From contig DCGT01000026.1 of NCBI GenBank assembly GCA_002315315.1, forward strand, positions 1 through 28,384: a DNA stretch of 28,384 nt, written 5' to 3'. Both the position numbers and the translations under genes were made by a program. This DNA is from Faecalibacterium sp. UBA1771 (lineage in GTDB: Bacteria > Bacillota > Clostridia > Oscillospirales > Ruminococcaceae). Positions 22,381 to 28,384 of this stretch are shown one piece after another (the stretch's first letter is position 1; each line of letters begins with the position of its first letter). A model generated the notes under the pieces. That model was not told the DNA's origin. It saw only the letters and a program-made list of their open reading frames with translations, and searched no databases.

Positions 22381-23552
22381 TTGATTACAGCCGCGTTCTC
22401 AACGATACAGTTGTCGGCATAAAGCCGTCAGGTATCAGAAAGTTTTTTGATATTGCCCGCACGCTTGACGGGTGTATCTCGCTCGGAGTCGGCGAGCCGG
22501 ATTTTGTGACGCCGTGGGCAATCCGCGAGGCGGGCATCGTTTCGCTTGAAAGGGGTCGTACATGGTACACCGGCAACAGCGGTCTTGAGCCGCTGCGCAA
22601 ATCGGTTTGCGGATATCTGAAGCGCCGCTTCGATATGAATTACGAGCCGGACAGCGTCGTAATCACCGTTGGGGGCAGTGAGGCTATTGACCTTTGTGTG
22701 CGTGCAGTCATAAACTCCGGTGATGAGGTTATTATTCCCATGCCGTGTTATGTCGCTTACGACCCTATTGTGCGTCTTTGCGGCGGCGTGACGGTGCCGG
22801 TTGTAACCAAGGCGGAGAACGGCTTCCGCATAACAGGCGATGAGCTTCGTGCCGCCATAACCGACCGCACTAAGCTGCTTGTTCTGCCGTTCCCCAACAA
22901 CCCCACCGGCGCGGTTATGCGACGGGAGCATCTTGAGGAGCTTGCCGAGGTACTGCGCGATACAAACATTCTTGTGCTGAGCGACGAGATTTATGCCGAG
23001 CTTACCTACGGAGGTGAGCGTCATGTATCGCCTGCAAGCATCAGCGACGATATGTACGCGCGCACCGTCATCGTAAACGGATTTTCCAAAGCATTTGCCA
23101 TGACGGGCTGGCGGCTCGGATATTGCTGCGGACCGGATGAAATAGTCCGTCAGATGCTTAAAATACATCAGTTTGCAATAATGTGCGCCCCCACGACCTC
23201 GCAGTATGCCGCAATCGCCGCGATGGAGAGCTGTGACGGAGAGGTTGAAAAGATGGTGGAGGAATACGCTATGCGCCGCCGTTTGATGGTTGACGGATTT
23301 AACCGTATGGGGTTGACCTGCGCCGACCCCAACGGGGCGTTCTATGTGTTCCCTTCCATTGAGAGCACCGGCTTGACTGCCGATGAATTCTGTGAAAAGC
23401 TGCTCTATGCACAGCGCGTCGCGGTCGTACCAGGCACGGCGTTCGGAGACTGCGGTGAGGGACATATCCGAGCCTCTTATGCACAGTCGGTCGGTCAATT
23501 GTCCGAGGCGCTCAGAAGAATCGAAAAATTTGTCAAGGAGTTAAAATCGTGA
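22377..23552 (+). CDS. PLP-dependent class I/II aminotransferase
   Basis: A 391-residue fold-type I aminotransferase, aspartate/aromatic-aminotransferase-like, transferring amino groups between an amino acid and a 2-oxoacid. The PLP-binding Lys is in NGFSKAFAMTGWRLGY. Further landmarks are FPNNPTGAVMRREHLE (substrate/cofactor loop), ILVLSDEIYAELTY with the cofactor Asp and Tyr, and GTAFGDCGEGHIRASYA with the substrate-carboxylate Arg. It starts at a TTG whose last bases overlap the Lrp stop (TTGA), with AAAGGGG upstream; no ATG is better placed. It overlaps the DUF362 gene by 4 bp (GTGA). The substrate specificity is unknown; the Lrp neighbour suggests amino-acid degradation or interconversion. 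Confidence 0.9.
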   Translation: MIDYSRVLNDTVVGIKPSGIRKFFDIARTLDGCISLGVGEPDFVTPWAIREAGIVSLERGRTWYTGNSGLEPLRKSVCGYLKRRFDMNYEPDSVVITVGGSEAIDLCVRAVINSGDEVIIPMPCYVAYDPIVRLCGGVTVPVVTKAENGFRITGDELRAAITDRTKLLVLPFPNNPTGAVMRREHLEELAEVLRDTNILVLSDEIYAELTYGGERHVSPASISDDMYARTVIVNGFSKAFAMTGWRLGYCCGPDEIVRQMLKIHQFAIMCAPTTSQYAAIAAMESCDGEVEKMVEEYAMRRRLMVDGFNRMGLTCADPNGAFYVFPSIESTGLTADEFCEKLLYAQRVAVVPGTAFGDCGEGHIRASYAQSVGQLSEALRRIEKFVKELKS

Positions 23553-24697
23553 GTGATAAGGTCTTTTTAAAATCACTTAAAACATACAATCAGACCGATG
23601 TCGACGAGGCAATCGAGAAGCTTTTTGATGACTGCGGAATAGATGAGCTTTTGTCAGACAAACGGCATATTTTGTTAAAGCCGAATCTGCTTATGAAGGC
23701 TCGACCTGATGAAGCGGTGACAACTAATCCCGCCGTCATTGCTGCCGTAATCAAATCCATTCGCCGCCGCACCGATGCAGAAATAGTCATCGCCGACAGC
23801 CCGGGAGGAACATATAACAAGCTGCGTATGGCGTCGGTCTATGAGACCTGCGGAATAGAGCAGTTTGACGGCAGAGACGGAGTTACCGTCAACCGTGATT
23901 ACACAAGTCGACCGAGCGAATTCTCCGACGGTGACACGCGTAAGCAGTTTGATCTTATCGAGCCTTATTACAACGCCGATATCATATTCAATCTTGCCAA
24001 GCTGAAAACTCACGAAATGAGCGGTATGACCGGTGCGGTCAAAAACAATTTCGGATTTATCCCGGGTCTTATGAAGCCGGAGGTACATTGCCTTATCCCC
24101 GACAAGGATGATTTCTGCGACTTTATCTGCCGCCTCGCCGAGTTTGTCGCACCTGCGGTCAATGTCGTCGACGCCGTTGTCGGTATGGAGGGTGACGGTC
24201 CTTCGGGTGGCAGACCGAGAACATTCGGATTTATCGGAGTTTCCCGCAGTCCGTTTTTGCTCGACCGTGTAATGTGCCACCTGATTGGCTTTGAGGTCGG
24301 TAGTGCACTGACTGTCAAAGCCTCGGTCAAGCGTGGTCTTGCTCCCGAAAATATCGCCGATATAGAGGTTTGCGGCGACACTGAGCTGATGAATGATCCG
24401 ATAACCGATCTGCTTATGCCCAAGAGCCGCGATACGGATTTTGTCAATTCTGTACCGAAATTCCTGCGCAAGCCTACAAGGAAATTTCTTGAAAAAGCGG
24501 CTGCACATCCGAAAATTGATGTGAGCAAATGCGTGGGCTGCGGGCGCTGTGCCGAGATATGCCCGCAGCAGACGATTAAAATTGCCGATAAAAAGGCGGT
24601 TATCGAATATAAGAAATGTATCCGCTGCTTCTGCTGTCATGAGGTGTGTCCTATGCGCGCCATTGACGTAAAGCGAAGCAGGGTATGGAAGATATAA
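23549..24697 (+). CDS. DUF362 protein with two C-terminal 4Fe-4S clusters
   Basis: A 382-residue protein. The N-terminal DUF362 domain (about residues 30-270) has LLKPNLLMKARPDEAVTTNP, IVIADSPGG and FNLAKLKTHEMSGMTGAVKNNFG, all family landmarks. The C-terminal part carries two 4Fe-4S motifs, CVGCGRCAEICPQ and CIRCFCCHEVCPM, of bacterial ferredoxin type. The family's reaction is not established; iron-sulfur-linked redox chemistry is implied. It starts at a GTG overlapping the aminotransferase stop, and its stop overlaps the ispE start by 1 bp. The tight coupling to an aminotransferase suggests a role in the same pathway, for instance in amino-acid fermentation (inference). Confidence 0.88.
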   Translation: MSDKVFLKSLKTYNQTDVDEAIEKLFDDCGIDELLSDKRHILLKPNLLMKARPDEAVTTNPAVIAAVIKSIRRRTDAEIVIADSPGGTYNKLRMASVYETCGIEQFDGRDGVTVNRDYTSRPSEFSDGDTRKQFDLIEPYYNADIIFNLAKLKTHEMSGMTGAVKNNFGFIPGLMKPEVHCLIPDKDDFCDFICRLAEFVAPAVNVVDAVVGMEGDGPSGGRPRTFGFIGVSRSPFLLDRVMCHLIGFEVGSALTVKASVKRGLAPENIADIEVCGDTELMNDPITDLLMPKSRDTDFVNSVPKFLRKPTRKFLEKAAAHPKIDVSKCVGCGRCAEICPQQTIKIADKKAVIEYKKCIRCFCCHEVCPMRAIDVKRSRVWKI

Positions 24698-25575
24698 TGC
24701 TGTACAGAACAAAGGTGACGGCGTGTGCCAAGCTGAATTTGTCGCTGAGCGTGACGGGCAGGCGTGATGACGGTTATCATCTGCTTGATATGATAATGCA
24801 GTCGATTACACTGCGTGACGCCATAAGCTTTGAGCAGTGCGACAGAAAGGGAATCTCGCTGTCATCAAATTTCAAATACATTCCCACTGACGGGAAAAAT
24901 CTCGTAGTAAAAGCAGCAAATGCGCTTGCCGAGCGGTACGGCATCGAGCCGTCACTGAGAATTTATATCGAAAAAAGCATACCGTCACAGTCGGGAATGG
25001 GCGGAGGGTCTGCCGACGCCGCCGCCGCACTGATTGCGCTTAACCGTATGTGGGAGCTTGATTTGAATACCGATAAGCTGTGTGAAATAGGATTTACTCT
25101 CGGCTCCGATGTGCCGTTTATGATTGAGGGCGGAACAAAGCGTGTCAAAGGTACCGGTGAAATTCTTGAGACGATGCCGAAGCTGAGAGACGGGGTATTT
25201 TTGATTGCGATTCCCAAATACGGAAATTCCACCAAGGATATTTTTACCCGTTTTGATTCGCTCGAAAACCCGCCGAAGCCCGATGTTGACGAGGCGGTCG
25301 GCGCGGCATCAAAGCAGGATATTAAGACGCTCGCCGAGGTTATGGATAATTCGCTTTATGCCGTCGCAAAGACAGAGGATTTGGAAAAAATCCGTCTTGC
25401 CATGCTGACGAGCGGGGCTTTCGGCGCTATGATGACAGGTAGCGGAAGCTCGATGTTCGGAGTATTTCCGGATTACCGTTCCGCGTCCGAAGCATCGGGT
25501 AAGCTGTCCAAGCTTGTCAAGCGATTTTTCATTGTCAGACCGTGCGACCGATGCGTTTCTTTTGTAAACGGCTGA
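24697..25575 (+). CDS. ispE: 4-diphosphocytidyl-2-C-methyl-D-erythritol kinase
   Basis: A 292-residue GHMP kinase that phosphorylates CDP-methylerythritol with ATP in the MEP pathway to isoprenoids. The N-terminal motif is CAKLNLSLSVTGRRDDGYH, close to the usual PAKINLSL..RPDGYH. The glycine-rich ATP loop is PSQSGMGGGSADAAAAL, and the third GHMP motif is MTGSGSSMFGVF. An ATG at 24685 gives four extra residues. The ATG at 24697 has GGAAG nearby and gives an N-terminus of typical length, so it is chosen, with moderate confidence. The 24697 start overlaps the DUF362 stop by 1 bp. In many Firmicutes ispE lies near regulatory and sporulation genes; here spoIIR follows. Confidence 0.95.
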   Translation: MLYRTKVTACAKLNLSLSVTGRRDDGYHLLDMIMQSITLRDAISFEQCDRKGISLSSNFKYIPTDGKNLVVKAANALAERYGIEPSLRIYIEKSIPSQSGMGGGSADAAAALIALNRMWELDLNTDKLCEIGFTLGSDVPFMIEGGTKRVKGTGEILETMPKLRDGVFLIAIPKYGNSTKDIFTRFDSLENPPKPDVDEAVGAASKQDIKTLAEVMDNSLYAVAKTEDLEKIRLAMLTSGAFGAMMTGSGSSMFGVFPDYRSASEASGKLSKLVKRFFIVRPCDRCVSFVNG

Positions 25576-25588
25576 ATAAGTTTAAAAA

Positions 25589-25623
25589 AAATGACCACTC
25601 TTTGTAAAGAAGGGTGGTCATTT
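25589..25623. terminator. Hairpin between ispE and spoIIR
   Basis: AAATGACCAC and GTGGTCATTT form a 10-bp stem, extended inward by CTT/AAG pairs. On the plus strand the 3' arm carries the only purine-rich stretch (AAGGGTGG) before the spoIIR ATG at 25628. There is no plus-strand T run, but the minus strand runs into eight T, although no minus-strand gene needs a terminator here. Confidence 0.5.
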
Positions 25624-25627
25624 GTAT

Positions 25628-26194
25628 ATGAAAAAATGGGAAATATCACTGCTTGTGTCTTTTGCGGTCTGTACGGCGGCACTGTGGCTTGAACCGTGCA
25701 TTAAGGATTGCGAGGCTATAAAGGATAAAACACTGCGTCTGCATATTGTTGCCAATTCCGATTCCGAGCGCGACCAACAGATTAAGCTGGCGGTACGCGA
25801 TGCGGTACTGCCGATGCTGTCCGAATGCGGGAGCATTGACGAGGCGGTCACGGAGGCAAGGTCGAGTCTTGACGAGATAGAGCGTGTAGCAGATGAGGAG
25901 CTGAAAAAGCAGGGCGTGGACTATCGTTCACGCGCCGAGGTATGCGAAATGAGCTTTGACGAAAGAACATACGGCAATATAGTAATGCCGGCGGGGAGCT
26001 ATACCTCACTCAGGATCACGCTTGGAAATGCCGAAGGCAAAAACTGGTGGTGTGTGCTCTATCCCGCGCTGTGTCTGTCCACGGCGACTGACCCCATAAG
26101 CGAATACACCGGCAGCGAAAAGGAGCTGTTGACCGGCACAGAGCACCGCAGAATACGCTTCAAAATCGTGGAGCTGATTGAAAGTCTTATTTGA
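25628..26194 (+). CDS. spoIIR: Stage II sporulation protein R
   Basis: A 188-residue protein with an N-terminal hydrophobic segment (about residues 5-24) for export or anchoring. The family signature LRLHIVANSDSERDQQIKLAVRDAVLP is clear. The later part YGNIVMPAGSYTSLRITLGNAEGKNWWCVLYPALC also matches SpoIIR. SpoIIR is made in the forespore under sigma F, is secreted into the intermembrane space, and triggers SpoIIGA to process pro-sigma E in the mother cell. The ATG at 25628 lies after a hairpin whose 3' arm contains the ribosome-binding-like stretch. I did not identify a sigma-F promoter by eye. It follows ispE by 52 bp. It marks the organism as belonging to a spore-forming lineage. Confidence 0.93.
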   Translation: MKKWEISLLVSFAVCTAALWLEPCIKDCEAIKDKTLRLHIVANSDSERDQQIKLAVRDAVLPMLSECGSIDEAVTEARSSLDEIERVADEELKKQGVDYRSRAEVCEMSFDERTYGNIVMPAGSYTSLRITLGNAEGKNWWCVLYPALCLSTATDPISEYTGSEKELLTGTEHRRIRFKIVELIESLI

Positions 26195-26779
26195 AAAATA
26201 TATGTAAGTATTCGGCGGTACTGCGACGGTGTCGGAAAAATTAAGTTGTATTATATACGTTATATCAAAATATTTCCTGCTTCAAATTTAAATTCTTTTC
26301 CGCAGAGATGCTTCCATGACAAGTGCGTTGATTAGATTTTCCTCAAACATATCAACATCAACTTCCGTCAGCATTTAATCTCAGAAACTCAGTGTTACGG
26401 GGTTTTTCTTTACTCCAAAACCAAAACAAGCCAAAAGACAAATAGCAATGCCGATGTTCTCGAATCAAGCAGACGGAAAACGGCAGCCATCATCGAATTC
26501 AAAATAAATATGCAAACTGAAAAAATGATAAAACCCGCTTGAAAGTAAAAACAGAAGGTTTCAAAAATTGGTACAGGATATTCCTGTATATCAGGAGTAT
26601 CTTGGCGTCACATTCCCCGACGTTACGGTAACTCGGGATATGGACATCGAAATAAAGAATCGATTCATTACTGTAAACCAGTTGGATACTCTTCTATAAT
26701 AAGGACTTCAAACAGCGAGGAATACTATTTTGATAAAACCGTTGCAGACGCCCTTGAGGCAGATGGGTTTCTTACTGAA
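26195..26779. other. Gene-poor, degraded AT-rich stretch
   Basis: No intact gene is seen in these 585 bases, and base composition is lower in GC than the neighbouring genes. Fragments remain. A 28-codon minus-strand frame (26374-26288) reads like real coding sequence (MLTEVDVDMFEENLINALVM, then basic end) but lacks a ribosome binding site. A plus-strand frame at 26532-26700 is described separately. The picture is of decayed accessory genes between spoIIR and the ribosomal protein operon. Confidence 0.55.
26532..26700 (+). pseudogene. Remnant reading frame without a start
   Basis: An open stretch of 55 codons ending in TAA reads VQDIPVYQEYLGVTFPDVTV and then DMDIEIKNRFITVNQLDTLL. The amino-acid composition looks like genuine protein, but there is no start codon with a ribosome binding site upstream (the only ATG is near the end). 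A stop precedes it. In another frame the sequence is open continuously into the gene at 26780. It may be the 3' end of a truncated or frameshifted gene. Not recognised. Confidence 0.4.
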
Positions 26780-26980
26780 ATGTGGGAGAAGCTTGATGCT
26801 ATGTTCGATTGGGGTGATTGTGATTTCTTCATTCCGGAAAAATGTATTCAATTTCGCGCATGGTTAGAAAGCCGACTTTCAAACGATGTAAGCTCAACTA
26901 TAAAGCCGGTATATGAAATAATGCTGGATTATGCCAATAGGGCAATTGCAAACGACACCGGAATCTCATTCGACTTTTGA
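26780..26980 (+). CDS. Unrecognised acidic protein, possibly 5'-truncated
   Basis: The first ATG gives 66 residues (MWEKLDAMFDWGDCDFFIPE, then a helical end with RAWLESRLSNDV and YEIMLDYANRAI). The frame stays open far upstream. The preceding codons (about 26699-26779) read IIRTSNSEEYYFDKTVADAL..., which looks coding, yet no start codon with a ribosome binding site is present there. So the annotated ATG may be internal, and the real 5' end lost or frameshifted. It is acidic and rich in aromatic residues. Size, acidity and the pairing with the next small gene recall immunity-type proteins of polymorphic toxin loci, but that is only a guess. The next gene starts 11 bp downstream. Confidence 0.5.
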   Translation: MWEKLDAMFDWGDCDFFIPEKCIQFRAWLESRLSNDVSSTIKPVYEIMLDYANRAIANDTGISFDF

Positions 26981-26991
26981 GGTGGCAGGTC

Positions 26992-27426
26992 ATGAAATCG
27001 ACCTATGAGCTGCTCAGTATTTTCCTTGAAGGTCAACCATTGCCTGTGTATCCGCCGCAGCTAATCAGCATTTCTGAAGTGCCGAAATGTTCAGAAATTG
27101 GAGAGGAATACAATCTGCTTGATTTGCCCGTCTGCAGACGAAAGATTTCCGGATTGAAACAGTTGTCTATGGCTTCAGCGGATGAAACAACTGCTCTTGT
27201 GAGTAGCCTCGTTAATTGTAAAGAAATATTTATCCTGTTAGACTACAGTTCCACATCTTCTGTTCCCTGTAAGTTGTTTCTTAAACGCATATTACAAGCA
27301 GCAACATTTTTAATCAGAGATCACCCTGCGATAGCTATCATTCTTGTGTATAACGACTATGGATGGGCAGAACAACTCGATCTGATATACGGGGAGACAG
27401 ATACAAATGAGAATCAACGAATATAA
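26992..27426 (+). CDS. Unrecognised 144-residue protein
   Basis: The ATG at 26992 follows TGAGGTGG at good spacing, 11 bp after the previous stop. A TTG at 26977 would add five residues but is not supported. The sequence begins MKSTYELLSIFLEGQPLPVY and has a central segment ADETTALVSSLVNCKEIFILLDYSS. A hydrophobic stretch follows (ILQAATFLIRDHPAIAIILVY), suggesting an alpha/beta protein rather than a membrane protein. It ends GETDTNENQRI. I recognise no family motif. The strand-like IFILLDY and IAIILVY segments are reminiscent of a Rossmann-like or nuclease-type core but this is weak. It is probably cotranscribed with the gene at 26780 and belongs to the same accessory patch. Confidence 0.6.
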   Translation: MKSTYELLSIFLEGQPLPVYPPQLISISEVPKCSEIGEEYNLLDLPVCRRKISGLKQLSMASADETTALVSSLVNCKEIFILLDYSSTSSVPCKLFLKRILQAATFLIRDHPAIAIILVYNDYGWAEQLDLIYGETDTNENQRI

Positions 27427-27496
27427 TATCCTTTGCATAAATGGGAATAAACTTCGTCAAAGAGATTCAAACCGAAACAAAAGCTCTATGAGTTAA
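27407..27496 (+). CDS. Possible short gene or 5' fragment (29 residues)
   Basis: An ATG at 27407, preceded by GGGGAG at 10 bases, overlaps the end of the previous gene by 20 bp. It encodes MRINEYNILCINGNKLRQRD and a short basic end before TAA. The start arrangement looks like that of a coupled third gene, but the frame stops early, so it may be a truncated remnant. The remaining gap to 27664 holds only a small TAGCCCA/TGGGCCC-type repeat. Confidence 0.3.
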   Translation: MRINEYNILCINGNKLRQRDSNRNKSSMS

Positions 27497-27664
27497 AAAT
27501 CAATCTCTGTACGAGTTTCCCAAAGTGAGAAAAGAAGGCAAAATTCCCCCTATTTTTTAGCCCATTGTGGGCCCCAAAAACGAGTTTTACCCTATGGTTA
27601 ACCCATTAAAAAGAGGATAAAGAGCATCAAATCTCCTCAAACAGAAACAGAAGTTCCAAAAAGA

Positions 27665-27699
27665 AAAAGCCCCGAAAACACATCGTTTTCGGGGCTTTT
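27665..27699 (-). terminator. Terminator of the rplM-rpsI operon
   Basis: AAAAGCCCCGAAAAC and GTTTTCGGGGCTTTT form a 15-bp perfect stem with a 5-base loop. On the minus strand a TTTTTCTTTTT tail follows. It lies just past the rpsI stop codon. Confidence 0.92.
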
Positions 27700-27718
27700 G
27701 AGCATTTTGAAAGAGAAA

Positions 27719-28117
27719 TTATCTCTTGGAGAACTGAGGTGCGCGACGAGCGGCTTTGAGGCCGTACTTCTTACGTTCCTTCATTCTCGGGTCTCTGGTG
27801 AGGAATCCTGCCTTCTTGAGCGCGGGACGAAGGTTCTCGTCGTACTGAAGAAGAGCGCGGGCTACGCCGTGACGGATGGCGCCTGCCTGTCCGGAAACAC
27901 CGCCGCCCTGAACACGGATAACAACGTCAAATTTGGCGAGGGTCTCGGTCAGATCGAGGGGCTGACGGACAACAAGCTTGAGGGTCTCAAGACCGAAGTA
28001 ATCGTCGATGTCACGGTTGTTGATGGTTATTGAGCCGGTACCGTTGTAAAGACGTACACGGGCGACAGAGGACTTTCTTCTGCCTGTTCCATAGAAAAAG
28101 GGTCTGGTCTCGTACAT
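27719..28117 (-). CDS. rpsI: Small ribosomal subunit protein uS9
   Basis: A 132-residue protein with the S9 signatures. The N-terminal FYGTGRRKSSVARVRL segment leads into the conserved VQGGGVSGQAGAIRHGVARALL. The tail KKYGLKAARRAPQFSKR ends in the invariant SKR that reaches the P-site tRNA anticodon region. It binds the 3' major (head) domain of 16S rRNA. The ATG at 28117 follows AAGGAG by 11 bases; length fits the family (about 130). It is the second gene of the conserved rplM-rpsI pair, 19 bp after rplM. Confidence 0.98.
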   Translation of the reverse strand: MYETRPFFYGTGRRKSSVARVRLYNGTGSITINNRDIDDYFGLETLKLVVRQPLDLTETLAKFDVVIRVQGGGVSGQAGAIRHGVARALLQYDENLRPALKKAGFLTRDPRMKERKKYGLKAARRAPQFSKR

Positions 28118-28136
28118 AGTTCAGTCGGCTCCTTTC

Positions 28137-28384
28137 TTAAAGCTCATACGGCTGCGGATTCTGAGCAGCGTTGTTATGATTGGCGTCGCGATAAACGCGC
28201 AGTCTGGTCATGGCCTTTCTGCCGATGACGGTATCGGGAACCATTCCCTTGACGGCGAGCTGCATTGCAAACTCGGGCTTGGTTCTCATAAGGGTCGCAT
28301 AGCTGGTCTCCTTGAGACCGCCGATGTAACCGGAATGCTTGCGATAGAACTTCTGGGTCAGCTTGTTGCCGGTCAGAACGGCCT
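28137..28384 (-). CDS. rplM: Large ribosomal subunit protein uL13, C-terminal part
   Basis: The frame enters from the window edge and ends at TAA (28139-28137), giving 81 residues of the C-terminal half. The segments KFYRKHSGYIGGLKET, AVKGMVPDTVIGRKAMTRLRVY and the end AAQNPQPYEL match uL13 closely (family: HSGYPGG, VKGMLP..LGR, AAQQPEPLEL). L13 is an early-assembling 23S rRNA-binding protein. It is cotranscribed with rpsI. The 5' part lies outside the window. Confidence 0.96.
   Translation of the reverse strand, partial: AVLTGNKLTQKFYRKHSGYIGGLKETSYATLMRTKPEFAMQLAVKGMVPDTVIGRKAMTRLRVYRDANHNNAAQNPQPYEL

Noticed and set aside
20526..24712. Several 340-360-codon minus-strand frames opposite the esterase, aminotransferase and DUF362 genes
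   Set aside because: All are antisense to well-supported genes and lack ribosome binding sites and recognisable domains.
1..28384. CRISPR arrays, tRNA/rRNA genes, insertion sequences, phage integrase or attachment sites
   Set aside because: None found by reading: no regularly spaced repeats, no tRNA-like cloverleaf with flanking signals, and no transposase or integrase motifs, even in the AT-rich patch at 26.2-27.6 kb.

Overview
The window looks like a chromosomal segment from an anaerobic, spore-forming Clostridia-type Firmicute, most likely Oscillospiraceae/Ruminococcaceae-like (inferred). Supporting signs are an oxygen-sensitive class III ribonucleotide reductase, rubredoxin, several 4Fe-4S proteins, a spoIIR sporulation gene, GGAGG-type ribosome binding sites, many intrinsic terminators, and tightly packed genes with 1-4 bp overlaps. 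No transposase, tRNA, rRNA or CRISPR array was seen.

Layout. 1-1546 (+): 3' end of a ribulokinase-like sugar kinase, then an AraM/EgsA glycerol-1-phosphate dehydrogenase, closed by a strong hairpin. 1705-5134 (-): nrdG-nrdD, the anaerobic RNR and its activase. The NrdD carries a C-terminal glutaredoxin-like domain. Upstream lie a compact cobalamin riboswitch with overlapping terminator hairpins and two NrdR-box-like sites spaced 31 bp across the promoter. 5375-8031 (+): a ferredoxin-type aldo/keto reductase and an MFS transporter. 8263-10576 (-): a TetM-like ribosomal-protection GTPase with an altered domain IV tip, and a 51-residue rubredoxin. 10817-14235 (+): a short CorA plus GNAT acetyltransferase pair, then a zinc-ribbon membrane protein overlapping a TPM-domain protein. 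14418-15733 (-): a membrane-anchored SGNH-like protein followed by a DUF4358-type lipoprotein. 16011-16949 (+): a lone E2-acyltransferase-like protein lacking the catalytic His. 17115-21641: a type B carboxylesterase (-), divergent from a MATE efflux pump and a second secondary-fold esterase (+). 21904-26194 (+): an operon-like run of Lrp regulator, aminotransferase, DUF362 ferredoxin protein, ispE and spoIIR. 26195-27664: an AT-richer, gene-poor patch with degraded reading frames and two or three unrecognised small genes. 27665-28384 (-): rpsI and the 3' end of rplM.

The most coherent story is the nrd locus. Initiation is probably repressed by NrdR (deoxynucleotide sensing), and elongation or translation is probably switched off by cobalamin. 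That would make sense if the organism also has a B12-dependent class II RNR. The other notable theme is a set of enzyme-fold proteins whose key catalytic or functional positions are replaced: the E2-like protein, the SGNH protein and the TetM-like factor. The unrecognised cargo at 26.5-27.5 kb is the best place to look for genuinely undescribed genes.
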